DNA of 64,000 nt from CAVWDI01 sp046259385 (GCA_046259385.1 JBJYWI010000291.1:1-64000); one strand, 5' to 3'. Shown: positions 35,453 to 44,864, counted from the stretch's first letter. Notes: generated by a model from the sequence alone, not told the origin. Program-made: numbers and translations.

Positions 35453-37117
35453 TCAATTTCTGGGGATCAGCGGTAAGTACAATTTATTGGGATAGCAGTC
35501 GCGCAGTCGAAACGAGGCAATCCGGGTGCGCCAGGAATAGCTGCTGGTGGAGGCATAGTACTCCTGAGTGTACCAGAACGTGCAGTCATCAACCGGGTCG
35601 ACCGACATCATGCTGTAATCCCCCCAGCGGCTGGTGGAGTGGAGCTGTACGCCATTTCCGGCTACCACCTCGCCCTCTCCTTTAGTCATCACTCCCAACG
35701 GATCGCCTCCCAACCTGCCGGTGAAGCGGATCGAAGGATACGTCGTCTCGCTAGACACCGAGTATCCCAGTGCGATATCCCCGAAGCGGTTCATGGCTAC
35801 GCTGCCCATCCAGCGGTGGTCGCTGTCCGGCGCGAAAGTGCCCTGCTGGTGGATGGCCCAGTCCCCGCCGCTGCTGCGCAGTTCGTACCAGCGTATGCCG
35901 GCGTGGTCGGAATCGTTTTCGTCCACAGAGTGGTTCGCCACCAGCGTCTGGTAGCCTCCGAAGTTGCGGTACTGCAGACGGTACATCAGACGGTCTGATA
36001 TAGCGTCCACCTTTGGGGCACCGTCCGGTTGCGGGATGCACTGCCGGCTGCCTGAAGGGCACAGGCTCGAATCGAATGGGGCAGTGTTAATGGTTTGCTT
36101 TGCGGTGAAGGTCGAATTTGCGGGCGTTACCCAATCGACATGGAATTCCCAGATCCTCAACCTGTCCGGGTTTTCCTCTACCTGCATATAGGAATTTGGA
36201 GCACCGGTTGGCGGTTCGGGTCCATCCAAGTCCGATGGCAACATACCATAGAGGTAAGGAGCATAAGTCCACATATCACCGTAAATCATCCTCGCAGAAT
36301 TACCAAGCAGCATCTGGTCGCGTTCAAAAACCGCTACATACTGACCTGCATAATACCAGCCGGTACTATATTCAAACTGGTTCGCCGTCATGTAATAGCC
36401 ATCTGGCCAGATCCCGAATTTGGGATAGTCATTCAACTTAGTGTTGCTGATCAAGTATTCGTAGCGGTGCCAGTTCCCGGTCGGGTCACCCGTCGCCGAG
36501 ATTGCGATACACTGGTAATAAGGACCGCTGGAAGATCCGTTTGGAAAAGAAAACTGGCTCAGCAACCAACGGTCCGCCTGGTGGTCGTAAAGCACAATCG
36601 GGTCGCCGTTGTTGGTCTGCTCGCATGGTCCCCCGAACCCGCTCCATACGGTGTTGTTATTGGCCGGACCGAGCAGCAGATTGCCTTGGCGGTCCCAGAT
36701 TGCATAAGAGAAATTGACAATCTGTACGTAGTGGTTCGGGCCGATATCGCCCTGGGTGTCCGGGGGAAGCACATAATTAACATTGTTGACACCTTCCTGG
36801 TTGAATAAGGTGGTCAACGAATCGCCAACAAGGGACCGCTGAACAACTGTATCCAAACTCGCCTCAACCGGCTGGATGGATGCCGGGGGCGGCGCGAACA
36901 CCTCCGCCCCGCTAAGGTCTATCGGTTGGTCAGCGCCGGGCTGGTGGGAGATAAGTTCAACAAGTGAGGGCGATGTATCATGGCGCTCTGCGCCCCTGAC
37001 CACCATATCTCCCGCCCTGTTTTGAGCTGAGGCAGTCTGGTAGAACCGCCCCAGAGTTGAGGCGGGCAGAAGCAGCAGTGCAAGCAATACAGGGATCAGG
37101 ACTGTTCTGGTTTTCAT
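35453..37117 (-). CDS. Secreted protein with Chloroflexota-type C-terminal tail
   Basis: A 554-aa exported protein. The signal peptide is MKTRTVLIPVLLALLLLPAS. The body is rich in aromatic and Gly/Asn residues, with GDIGPNHYVQIVN near 127 and YPSIRFTGR near 465, and looks like a beta-propeller-like extracellular protein; I do not recognise a catalytic site. The last residues NKLYLPLIPRN match a tail of the YLPL-x(2)-R kind that I associate with Chloroflexota secreted proteins. The start is ATG 37117, with a GTG 12 nt upstream as the alternative. No clear Shine-Dalgarno is seen. Confidence 0.75.
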   Translation of the reverse strand: MKTRTVLIPVLLALLLLPASTLGRFYQTASAQNRAGDMVVRGAERHDTSPSLVELISHQPGADQPIDLSGAEVFAPPPASIQPVEASLDTVVQRSLVGDSLTTLFNQEGVNNVNYVLPPDTQGDIGPNHYVQIVNFSYAIWDRQGNLLLGPANNNTVWSGFGGPCEQTNNGDPIVLYDHQADRWLLSQFSFPNGSSSGPYYQCIAISATGDPTGNWHRYEYLISNTKLNDYPKFGIWPDGYYMTANQFEYSTGWYYAGQYVAVFERDQMLLGNSARMIYGDMWTYAPYLYGMLPSDLDGPEPPTGAPNSYMQVEENPDRLRIWEFHVDWVTPANSTFTAKQTINTAPFDSSLCPSGSRQCIPQPDGAPKVDAISDRLMYRLQYRNFGGYQTLVANHSVDENDSDHAGIRWYELRSSGGDWAIHQQGTFAPDSDHRWMGSVAMNRFGDIALGYSVSSETTYPSIRFTGRLGGDPLGVMTKGEGEVVAGNGVQLHSTSRWGDYSMMSVDPVDDCTFWYTQEYYASTSSYSWRTRIASFRLRDCYPNKLYLPLIPRN

Positions 37118-37152
37118 ATTTTTTTGCACGCCATCTATATAATTAAATTAAG

Positions 37153-37177
37153 AATGCTGGCCTGAAACGCCAGCATT
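37153..37177 (-). terminator. Terminator of ftsH
   Basis: AATGCTGGC (37153-37161), a 7-nt loop, GCCAGCATT (37169-37177): a 9-bp stem about 65 nt after the ftsH stop on the minus strand, followed by an AT-rich stretch with T's. Confidence 0.65.
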
Positions 37178-37240
37178 TTATCACAAACCAGTGAAAGTCG
37201 AGCGATCTGTTAAGCCCAGGCGTTCGCTTGGGACCTCGAA

Positions 37241-39166
37241 TTAGTTCTTACAATCCTCTTTCCCCAACACATCCATAATTGTGCACCCGTCCACAGTCTC
37301 CCGTTCAAGCAGGATAGCGGTGAGGTTCTCCAGCGACCTGCGGTTCTTTTTCAATAAGCGTTGGGCGCGCTGGTACTGCCCTGTCACAATATTTAAAACT
37401 TCTGTGTCAATCAGTTCTGAGGTTTTTGGGCTGTTCCCGCCACCGTTAAACCCGGATTCCTGCAGGTACTGCAGGCTTTCGCCCGCATAGCGCACAGATC
37501 CAAGCTCGTCGCTCATCCCGAACTCGGTCACCATCCGCCGGGCTAACGCAGTAGCGCGTTTGATGTCGTCCATCGCGCCGGTGCTGATCTCCCCGAACTT
37601 GTGAAGTTCCGCAGCCCGGCCGCCCATATAGACTGCAATGCGGTCCAGCAGTTCGGCCTTGGTCATAATGTAGCGATCTTCGCTCGGCATCTGCAGGGTG
37701 TAACCAAGCGCGCCGCGCGTGCGCGGGATGATGGAGATTTTGCTGACCGGATCAGCATGCGGGACCAGGCCCGCAACCAGCGCATGCCCGGCTTCATGGT
37801 AAGCGACCGCCCTTTTGGTCTCCTCGCTCATCACGCGGGTCTTCTTCTCAAGTCCTGCAATCACGCGCTCAATCGCCTCTTCAAAGTCCCGGTCGCTGAC
37901 CGCCTTGGCATCCCGGCGGGCAGCCAGCAGGGCGGCTTCGTTCATTATATTCTCAAGGTCTGCACCGCTGAAGCCGGAGGTGATACGGGCGGCATGCTCG
38001 ATATCAAACCCCTCCTCCAGCACTATTCCGCGGCTGTGTATCCCCAGTATCTGCTCGCGCCCGATCAGATCCGGGTTATCCACAATGACCTGCCGGTCGA
38101 AACGACCGGCTCGCATCAGGGCTGGGTCCAGGATCTCTGGCCTGTTCGTCGCCGCCATGATGATCACCGGTGCACTGCCGGAGGTTTTGAACCCATCGAT
38201 TTCCGCCAGCAGCTGATTCAGGGTTTGTTCGCGCTCGTCGTTGGCGCCTGGACGGTTCAACCCGCCTCGGCTGCCCCCGATCGCATCGATCTCATCAATG
38301 AATACAATCGCCGGGGCTGACTTGCGGGCCTGTTCAAACAGGTCGCGCACCCGTGCGGCGCCAACCCCGACGTAAAGCTCGATAAACTCGGAGCCGCTGG
38401 TCTGGAAAAACGGAACTCCAGCCTCCCCGGCGGTTGCCTTGGCAAGCAGCGTCTTCCCGGTGCCTGGCGAACCAATTAGCAGCACACCCTTCGGAATGCG
38501 CCCGCCAAGTTTGGCAAATTTATCCGGGGTTTTCAGGAACTGAGTGATCTCCTGCAGTTCTGCTATCGCCTCGTCCGCTCCTCCGACATCCTGGTAAGTT
38601 ATCCCGACTTCTTCCGGCTTTACCTCGGTTGCTTTGCTTTTGTTAACCCCCAGAAATCCACCCATACCGCCACCACCGGTCCCGCCCATCCGGCGCATCA
38701 GCAGCATCCAGACTACCACCATTAATCCGAGCGGGATGCCCCAAGAAAGGATGAACGCACTCGCCTGGCTTGGCTGCCGCTTAAAACTGTATTCAATACC
38801 TGCCGCGTCAAGTTCTTCTATCAGGTCCGGGTCGCTTCCGGAGATGGCGGCGGTGAAAAAGTAAATCTCCTCCGGGCCGCTGCCCTCTTCCGGGTTTTCC
38901 AGGAATCCGGTTATGCGGTCTGCGCCGATTTCAACCCGGGTCACCTGTCCGCCCGCCAGCTTCTCACGGAATTCGCTGTATGGGATTTCCTGGGTAGGCT
39001 TGGATACCGGGTTGCGCAGGAATATCTGGATAAGAAGCAGTACAGCGATCCCAGCAGCAACGTAGCCAAGGGTCATCAGGTTCTGGCGCCGCTTCTGTTC
39101 TTTAATTCGTTCGTTATCCTCCGGGTCCTTTTCACCCGGAGATTTATTATTCAGGTCTTCTGTCAT
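37241..39166 (-). CDS. ftsH: ATP-dependent zinc metalloprotease FtsH
   Basis: A 641-aa membrane protease of standard length. Two membrane helices (about 27-50 and 133-155) flank the extracytoplasmic domain. The AAA module has Walker A GSPGTGKT near 232 and Walker B VFIDEIDAIG near 288, and the pore-loop region follows. The metalloprotease motif HEAGH is near 457, with a downstream Asp ligand. FtsH degrades misfolded membrane proteins and some regulators. The N-terminal cytoplasmic part of about 25 residues is unusually charged (EDNERIKEQKRRQN). Confidence 0.95.
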   Translation of the reverse strand: MTEDLNNKSPGEKDPEDNERIKEQKRRQNLMTLGYVAAGIAVLLLIQIFLRNPVSKPTQEIPYSEFREKLAGGQVTRVEIGADRITGFLENPEEGSGPEEIYFFTAAISGSDPDLIEELDAAGIEYSFKRQPSQASAFILSWGIPLGLMVVVWMLLMRRMGGTGGGGMGGFLGVNKSKATEVKPEEVGITYQDVGGADEAIAELQEITQFLKTPDKFAKLGGRIPKGVLLIGSPGTGKTLLAKATAGEAGVPFFQTSGSEFIELYVGVGAARVRDLFEQARKSAPAIVFIDEIDAIGGSRGGLNRPGANDEREQTLNQLLAEIDGFKTSGSAPVIIMAATNRPEILDPALMRAGRFDRQVIVDNPDLIGREQILGIHSRGIVLEEGFDIEHAARITSGFSGADLENIMNEAALLAARRDAKAVSDRDFEEAIERVIAGLEKKTRVMSEETKRAVAYHEAGHALVAGLVPHADPVSKISIIPRTRGALGYTLQMPSEDRYIMTKAELLDRIAVYMGGRAAELHKFGEISTGAMDDIKRATALARRMVTEFGMSDELGSVRYAGESLQYLQESGFNGGGNSPKTSELIDTEVLNIVTGQYQRAQRLLKKNRRSLENLTAILLERETVDGCTIMDVLGKEDCKN

Positions 39167-39279
39167 GGTTTTTTTTGTATATATCTAGGACTAACTTCAC
39201 CAAGTATACCGGGTTTGGGCTGAATTTATATCAATTATCTATTAAAAATTTGCAAGATTCTGATTAAGGAGGGCTGTAT

Positions 39280-39345
39280 ATGCTGGAATATCTCGAAGTT
39301 GAAGAAATCTCCTGGCTTAAACAGGTCTATAATGAAATGGGGTAA
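39280..39345 (+). CDS. 21-aa leader peptide ahead of an MFS gene
   Basis: ATG at 39280 to TAA at 39345 encodes 21 residues, beginning MLEYLEVEEISWLK. AAGGAGGG lies 5 nt before the ATG. The MFS gene begins 6 nt after the stop and has only a weak ribosome binding site of its own, so translation of the small ORF may deliver ribosomes to it. The role is an inference from spacing. Confidence 0.5.
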   Translation: MLEYLEVEEISWLKQVYNEMG

Positions 39346-39351
39346 ATAGAG

Positions 39352-40599
39352 ATGAATGGATCCAAAGAGATTTCCGATCAGAAAATTTCTCTCCGTCAAC
39401 TGCCGCGCAATGTTTGGGCTCTCAGCCTGACCAGTTTCTTTATGGACATTTCGAGCGAGATGGTAATAAACCTGCTTCCGCTTTTCCTGTTTAACACTCT
39501 GGGCGTTAGAACCAGCGTCATTGGCCTGATCGAAGGGATCGGCGAAACCACAGCCAGCATGATTAAGCTGGTATCCGGCTGGATTTCGGACCGACTTCGG
39601 GCGCGTAAGTGGCTGGCTGTTACGGGATATGCCCTGTCGGCTTTTACTAAACCGTTTTTCTACTTTGCCGAAAGCTGGATTGCAGTCGCAGTTGTAAGGT
39701 GGGCTGACCGGGTTGGGAAAGGGATCCGCACATCTCCGCGCGATGCCCTCCTGGCTGATTCGATTGAAGAAAGTGCTCGCGGGATCGCCTTCGGTTTACA
39801 GCGCGCAGCTGACACTGCTGGGGCAATGCTCGGTTTGTTAATTACACTTGCCGGAGTCTGGTACCTGCAATCAAGCGCGTTGGATCTAAACGAATCCACT
39901 TTCCGTACGATTGTGCTGCTCAGCCTTGTCCCGGCATTTCTGGCAGTCCTGACCATCGCTACGGGGGCACAGGATGTACCGATCGGGGCAGAACGGAACC
40001 AAATCAAGATTGGTTTCGGATCCCTGGGTAAGTCATTTATAGTTTTCCTGGTGCTTGTCTGCCTGTTTGAACTGGGAAATTCATCTGACGCCTTTATGAT
40101 CATCCGAGCCCAGGAACGCGGTTTGAGCGTTTTGGGAATACTCTCTATGCTGGTAGTATTCAACCTAATTTATTCCTTGATCTCTACACCCGCTGGCGCG
40201 CTTTCCGACCGCATTGGGCGCAGGCGGGTGATCGCTGCAGGATGGCTGATCTACGCATCCATTTACCTGGGATTCGGTCTGGCGAAATCCGGTTGGCAGG
40301 CCTGGCTGCTGTACGCAATTTACGGCTCATATTACGGTTTAACCTACGGCACATCCAAAGCCATGGTGGCTGACCTTGTCTCCGAAAATGTGAGGGGGAC
40401 AGCCTTCGGTACCTATAATGCCGCGGTAGGACTCATGGCGTTTCCGGCTTCTTTCATCGCCGGGATTTTATGGCAGGGAATAGGGAGCTGGTATGGGTTC
40501 GGTCCAGCTGCCCCGTTTATTTTTGGTGCAGCCACCGCCTTGCTGGCAGCTCTGTTGCTGACATTCTGGTTTCCGATGGTGAATAAAAACAGGGAATAA
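39352..40599 (+). CDS. MFS transporter
   Basis: A 415-aa protein with about 12 membrane helices. The N-terminus ISLRQLPRNVWALSLTSFFM leads into the first helix. VSGWISDRLRARKWL near 82 is the cytoplasmic loop between helices 2 and 3, and RADRVGKGIRTSPRDAL-like WADRVGKGIRTSPRDAL near 120 is a hallmark of one bacterial MFS subgroup. A second loop, GALSDRIGRRRVIA, is near 282. The substrate is unknown. It is preceded by the 21-aa ORF. Confidence 0.87.
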   Translation: MNGSKEISDQKISLRQLPRNVWALSLTSFFMDISSEMVINLLPLFLFNTLGVRTSVIGLIEGIGETTASMIKLVSGWISDRLRARKWLAVTGYALSAFTKPFFYFAESWIAVAVVRWADRVGKGIRTSPRDALLADSIEESARGIAFGLQRAADTAGAMLGLLITLAGVWYLQSSALDLNESTFRTIVLLSLVPAFLAVLTIATGAQDVPIGAERNQIKIGFGSLGKSFIVFLVLVCLFELGNSSDAFMIIRAQERGLSVLGILSMLVVFNLIYSLISTPAGALSDRIGRRRVIAAGWLIYASIYLGFGLAKSGWQAWLLYAIYGSYYGLTYGTSKAMVADLVSENVRGTAFGTYNAAVGLMAFPASFIAGILWQGIGSWYGFGPAAPFIFGAATALLAALLLTFWFPMVNKNRE

Positions 40600-40725
40600 C
40601 TTAAAGGCTGGTTCTCAATCCTTGCGCAGCCCGTAAAATCCAAATGGACTTGCTAATAAGAGCGAATTCGGTTATTCTCTCTTCCGGATTTTTTATTCCA
40701 AGATCGCACTTTAAGGAGTAAATTC

Positions 40726-40872
40726 ATGAGTTTCTCAAGATTGGGGACGATCGCCCTGGCGATCTGGCTGATATTGATCGGCGTATCGGGATTCATTAAT
40801 GTTGGAGAACTGCGGCAGATTCTGGATATCCTGGCAGTGGTGGCAGGGATTTTGATCCTGATTTCGCGCTGA
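40726..40872 (+). CDS. Small 48-aa membrane protein
   Basis: ATG at 40726 to TGA at 40872, with TAAGGAG 9 nt before the start. The 48-aa product (MSFSRLGTIALAIWLILIG... ILILISR) has two hydrophobic helices joined by a short polar turn. It ends 3 nt before the CDF transporter gene and is probably cotranscribed with it. Possibly a small accessory subunit. Similar tiny genes are easily overlooked. Confidence 0.65.
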   Translation: MSFSRLGTIALAIWLILIGVSGFINVGELRQILDILAVVAGILILISR

Positions 40873-40875
40873 TTC

Positions 40876-41757
40876 ATGGCGCACAATCACCCAAGCGGAG
40901 ATACCGCCAGGATAAAAGCCGCATTTTTTCTGAACCTGGCATTTACCGTCCTGGAGGTTTTTGGCGGCATCTGGACCAACAGCCTGGCGATTCTGTCGGA
41001 TGCCCTGCACGACCTGGGCGACAGTATTTCGCTGGGGATGTCCTGGTACCTTGAAAATTACGCCGAAAGGGGCGACGACAAGCGCTACTCGTACGGCTAC
41101 CGGCGTTATTCAATGCTCAGCGCGCTTGTCAACACAATCGTGCTGATCGTAGGCTCGCTGTTTATCATCTGGCAGGCAGTCCCGCGCTTGATTGAACCGG
41201 AGCCAACCGACGCCCAGGGCATGGCTTTGTTTTCGATCCTGGGCATTCTGGCGAATGGGCTTGCTGTGCTGCGCCTGCGCGGCGGTAAAACGCTCAACGC
41301 CCGGGTGGCAGCCTGGCACCTGATCGAGGATGTACTCGGCTGGGTGGCGGTGCTGGTAGTCAGCATCGTCTTGCTGTTCACTGATTTTTATTTCCTCGAC
41401 CCGCTGCTCTCCATCCTGATCACCCTTTATATCCTTTTTAACGTGATCAAGAATCTTCGCAGGACTCTAGCGCTTTTTTTGCAGGCGGTCCCGGATGAGG
41501 TTGATCTGGAACAGGTCGAAAGCAGATTGCTGTCGATTGACAATGTACGCTCAAGCCACCACACCCACGTCTGGTCCCTGGACGGCGAACGCCATGTACT
41601 TACCACGCACCTTGTGGTTGAACAGGGAACCACCAGGGAACAGGTCGAGTGCATCAAGGCTGAGATCAAGCACCTAAGCCGTGAACTGGACTTCTACCAC
41701 ACCACCGTGGAGATCGATTTTGAAGAGGAAGGCTGCAGTATGGCGGAAGATTTATGA
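40876..41757 (+). CDS. Cation diffusion facilitator (Zn2+/Cd2+/Co2+ efflux)
   Basis: A 293-aa membrane protein of the CDF family. Six helices are seen; SDALHD near residue 38 holds the helix 2 HxxxD-type metal site, and AWHLIED near 143 the helix 5 site. A C-terminal cytoplasmic domain (about 205-285) contains HTHVWSLDGE, typical of CzcD-type transporters. It exports divalent metals in exchange for protons. It follows the 48-aa membrane ORF. Confidence 0.9.
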   Translation: MAHNHPSGDTARIKAAFFLNLAFTVLEVFGGIWTNSLAILSDALHDLGDSISLGMSWYLENYAERGDDKRYSYGYRRYSMLSALVNTIVLIVGSLFIIWQAVPRLIEPEPTDAQGMALFSILGILANGLAVLRLRGGKTLNARVAAWHLIEDVLGWVAVLVVSIVLLFTDFYFLDPLLSILITLYILFNVIKNLRRTLALFLQAVPDEVDLEQVESRLLSIDNVRSSHHTHVWSLDGERHVLTTHLVVEQGTTREQVECIKAEIKHLSRELDFYHTTVEIDFEEEGCSMAEDL

Positions 41758-41887
41758 GGAGTGGCAGAGTCGTACTAGATGAGCATCCACGTGATGGAAT
41801 CTTTGCTACAAGAAACGCCTGTGGGTGTCTTTCCTTTAATTACAACGTATCCAACAACTTCAAATACCTTCAGAAAGGAAATCAACT

Positions 41888-42307
41888 ATGAAGTCATACC
41901 GCAAAGAACTCTGGTTTGAGGTTCCGAGCCGACGGGCGTTCATTAACATCACCCCCAAGGTTCGGGAATGCTTGCGCGAAAGCGGCATTCGGGAAGGTTT
42001 GGTTCTGGTAAATGCCATGCACATCACCGCCTCGGTTTTCATCAATGACGACGAACGCGGGCTGCACCAGGACTACGAAAAGTGGCTCCAGGAGTTGGCG
42101 CCACACGAACCGGTGGACCAGTACCAGCACAACCGCACCGGGGAGGACAACGCTGACGCTCACCTGAAACGCCAGATAATGGGCCGGGAAGTCGTGGTAG
42201 CGGTGACAGACGGACAGCTAGACTTTGGCCCATGGGAGCAGATTTTTTACGGTGAATTCGACGGGCGGCGCCGGAAAAGGGTGCTCGTGAAGCTCATCGG
42301 TGAATAA
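41888..42307 (+). CDS. YjbQ/UPF0047 family protein
   Basis: A 139-aa protein of the YjbQ family. TGxxDxxHTxNA-type features: NAMHITASVFINDDE near 41, HNRTGEDNADAHLKRQIMGR near 80, and WEQIFYGEFDGRRRKRVLVK near the C-terminus. E. coli YjbQ has secondary thiamine-phosphate synthase activity; a real role here is not established. AAAGGAAA precedes the ATG. Its stop codon touches the TTG start of the next gene. Confidence 0.88.
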   Translation: MKSYRKELWFEVPSRRAFINITPKVRECLRESGIREGLVLVNAMHITASVFINDDERGLHQDYEKWLQELAPHEPVDQYQHNRTGEDNADAHLKRQIMGREVVVAVTDGQLDFGPWEQIFYGEFDGRRRKRVLVKLIGE

Positions 42308-43222
42308 TTGAGGCCATCGCTGCGGCAGAAAATCCAGCCAGCCGGGATCGATCTCTCCGGGTTATACCCTTACCTGGCATTGGGGGTTGGTCTGCTTGGA
42401 CTTGGCTCAGCCGCCATTTTCGTGTATCTGGCGAACGCCCCCGGCACAATCATCGCCTTTTACCGGACCGGCATCGCCTCAATCCTGGCGACCCTGCCCT
42501 TTCTCCGGCGCACAAAACAAGCCAGGGATGTTTCCTTCAAACAGGGATTACCGTTCGCGATCGCCGGCGGAATCCTTTTCAGCCTGGATGTAACTTTCTG
42601 GTCCGCTGGCATCCTGTTGAGCGGTCCCACCAACCCGACCCTGATGGTCAACACCGCCCCGCTGTGGGTCGGGCTGGGAGCCTGGTTTATCTTCCGCAAA
42701 CGCCCGGGTTGGACCTTCTGGCTGGGTTTAATTATCGCACTCGCCGGGGTAGCACTTGTTCTGGTGAACGATCTTGGACAGGCTGCACAGGTGGGTCTGG
42801 GGACCCTTCTTGGGCTGCTGGCAGCGATTTTCTATGGAGGATATTTTCTGGTAACCGAACGCGGCCGTTTGTTTCTGAGTACCATCAGTTACTTCTGGAT
42901 CACAACCATTAGCGCCTTTATCTTCCAGCTTATCCTCAATCTCGTCCTGAAAGTCCCGCTCTCTGGCTATCCCCTGTCAACATACCTGTATTTATTGGCG
43001 CTTGGGGTGTTCGTTCATTTTATTGGCTGGTTAGCGCTCAATTATGCCCAGGGTTTCCTTCCTGCGACAATCGTCTCCCCAACCCTGCTGGGCCAACCGG
43101 TGCTGGTAGCGATTTTCGCCAGCCTGCTGCTCGGATCCGCCCTCTCCGGACAGCAGATTGCAGGCGGACTGCTCGTGCTGGCAGGGATATTTATCGTCTA
43201 CCGCGGCCAGAAGGGGATTTGA
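42308..43222 (+). CDS. EamA (DMT) family transporter
   Basis: A 304-aa protein with ten membrane helices in two repeats of five, as in the drug/metabolite transporter superfamily: the EamA repeats run about 25-160 and 165-300. GTLLGLLAAIFYGGYFLVTERGR at about 160-183 marks the second repeat. The start is a TTG directly after the YjbQ stop codon, with only a weak ribosome binding site; the first 20 residues are polar, so a later start is possible. The substrate is unknown. Confidence 0.83.
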   Translation: MRPSLRQKIQPAGIDLSGLYPYLALGVGLLGLGSAAIFVYLANAPGTIIAFYRTGIASILATLPFLRRTKQARDVSFKQGLPFAIAGGILFSLDVTFWSAGILLSGPTNPTLMVNTAPLWVGLGAWFIFRKRPGWTFWLGLIIALAGVALVLVNDLGQAAQVGLGTLLGLLAAIFYGGYFLVTERGRLFLSTISYFWITTISAFIFQLILNLVLKVPLSGYPLSTYLYLLALGVFVHFIGWLALNYAQGFLPATIVSPTLLGQPVLVAIFASLLLGSALSGQQIAGGLLVLAGIFIVYRGQKGI

Positions 43223-43228
43223 AACAGC

Positions 43229-44494
43229 ATGTCCAGTGCCAGAGACACAGAACCGGGTATCACTCTCAGCAAGCGTGCTGCAAGGCGCTTCCTGCTTGCT
43301 CATCTCCATTTGTGGCCGCCCCGCAGCCTGAAAGGGAAGCAGGCGATCCACGATTTCATCCGCCATGTCGGCTGCATCCAGTACGACCCGATCAATGTGG
43401 TCGGGCGCAATCCGGACCTTGTCCTGCAGTCTCGGATAAAAAATTACCGAACGCATCACCTGAACGATCTGCTGTACCAGGACAGAAAACTGCTTGACGG
43501 TTATGACAAGGTGCAGTCCATTTACGATGTGGGCGACTGGCCCTATTTCAGCCGTTTCCGAGAGCGTATGCGCGAAAAGCACGGCAAACCTTCCAACCCG
43601 CCGATGAAGATCGCGCCACGGGTCCTGGAGACGATCCGCGAGCGCGGACCCTTATCTTCAATAGATTTCAAAAACGCCGAAACGATCGACTGGTGGTGGG
43701 GTGTTCCGGCACGAATGCCGCGCGCCGCGCTGGAACTGCTTTATTTTATGGGTTATGTGAATGTGCATCACCGGGTCAACACACGCCGGGTCTTCGAACT
43801 GACCGAACGCTTGCTGCCCAAGGATTTGCTGGAAAGACCGGATCCAAATAATTCCCTGCAAGCTTACCAGGAATGGCATGTCCTTCGACGGGTCGGCGGG
43901 CTGGGGATTGCAAATCCAGGCGGCACAGATCACTGGCTGGATATGAACAATATGAAAAGCGGGCAGCGCCGCGAGATCCTGCGGCTGCTTATGGAACGCG
44001 GGAAGCTGCAAGCAGTTAAGCTTGAAGGGTTTCCAGACCGCACTTTCTATATCCGTGCGAGAGACCTACCCACACTGGACACAGTTCAGTCCAAGCGGGC
44101 ACCAAAAGCGAAGGCTGCTTTCATCGCGCCGATGGACAACCTTATGTGGGACCGCGACATGATCCGCTTGCTGTTTAATTTTGACTACACCTGGGAGATA
44201 TACAAACCCGCCGCCCAGCGCCAATATGGATACTACGTGCTGCCTGTGCTTTACGGGGATAAATTTATCGCCCGCTTCGAACCTCAGTATGATAAACAGA
44301 CCCGGCTGCTCACCATCAAGGGTTGGTGGTGGGAAAACGGTGTCCGGGCAGATGATCGGGTTGAGCGTGCCCTGCTAGCTTGCCTAGGGGAATTTATGGG
44401 ATATCTCTCTGCAAGACAGATCGCGATCCAGAAAGAGATATCCGGGGCAGAACCTCTATACCGGGTTGCGGAAATCCTGAATTCAGCGGGATGA
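43229..44494 (+). CDS. YcaQ-type winged-helix DNA glycosylase
   Basis: A 421-aa protein of the YcaQ/AlkX family. The QYDPINVVGRNPDL segment near residue 53 contains the Q-x-D motif of the catalytic site. The central part is a winged-helix array, and the C-terminal RQYGYYVLPVLYGDKFIARF (about 331-350) is family-typical. E. coli YcaQ unhooks interstrand DNA crosslinks. The start lies 6 nt after the EamA stop, so it is cotranscribed. This is the third DNA-repair-like gene in the window. Confidence 0.85.
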   Translation: MSSARDTEPGITLSKRAARRFLLAHLHLWPPRSLKGKQAIHDFIRHVGCIQYDPINVVGRNPDLVLQSRIKNYRTHHLNDLLYQDRKLLDGYDKVQSIYDVGDWPYFSRFRERMREKHGKPSNPPMKIAPRVLETIRERGPLSSIDFKNAETIDWWWGVPARMPRAALELLYFMGYVNVHHRVNTRRVFELTERLLPKDLLERPDPNNSLQAYQEWHVLRRVGGLGIANPGGTDHWLDMNNMKSGQRREILRLLMERGKLQAVKLEGFPDRTFYIRARDLPTLDTVQSKRAPKAKAAFIAPMDNLMWDRDMIRLLFNFDYTWEIYKPAAQRQYGYYVLPVLYGDKFIARFEPQYDKQTRLLTIKGWWWENGVRADDRVERALLACLGEFMGYLSARQIAIQKEISGAEPLYRVAEILNSAG

Positions 44495-44532
44495 ACAGAT
44501 TCAATTATCAAACGATACATTAATATTAATAA

Positions 44533-44650
44533 TTTGTGCAAAATTGCACAAACTGTGGTATACTTCCGGCGGGCCCTCAAAACAGCTATCATTACTGCCC
44601 GGGCCCGTTCTAGCAATTTCAATGAAATGCGGGTTTTTCACCCGCATTTC
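44533..44650 (+). ncRNA. Palindrome, GC-rich hairpin and terminator; possible small RNA
   Basis: A perfect palindrome TTTGTGCA-AAAT-TGCACAAA (44533-44552) lies upstream of a TATACT (44559-44564). Then GGGCCC at 44571-44576 pairs with another GGGCCC at 44601-44606. A strong terminator follows: GAAATGCGGGT (44624-44634), ACCCGCATTTC (44640-44650), with ACTTTTTA after it. No ORF fits. It may be an independent short transcript, or the end of the YcaQ operon with a control palindrome. The remainder of the gap to 44864 holds nothing I recognise. Confidence 0.35.
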
Positions 44651-44864
44651 ACTTTTTATACAGGCCTTTTATTACTGGCGGTTTAGTTAAAATCTGAAAT
44701 TATCTATTTATCTCATCCTTACACCCGCCAAAACTGCTGGATTCCAGTCCTGACCTGCTGCGCGCAATGTTGGCGTGGCATGGTCAGCGTAAACTTGGGT
44801 TAAGCTGGAAAGCCTGCACTCACCAAACCTGGCATTACCTTGCATAAACCGCCGGGCTAGTAAA

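Noticed and set aside
33378..37100. Several plus-strand ORFs of 60-240 codons under the EEP and secreted-protein genes
   Set aside because: They lack ribosome binding sites and lie opposite clear minus-strand genes with recognisable domains.
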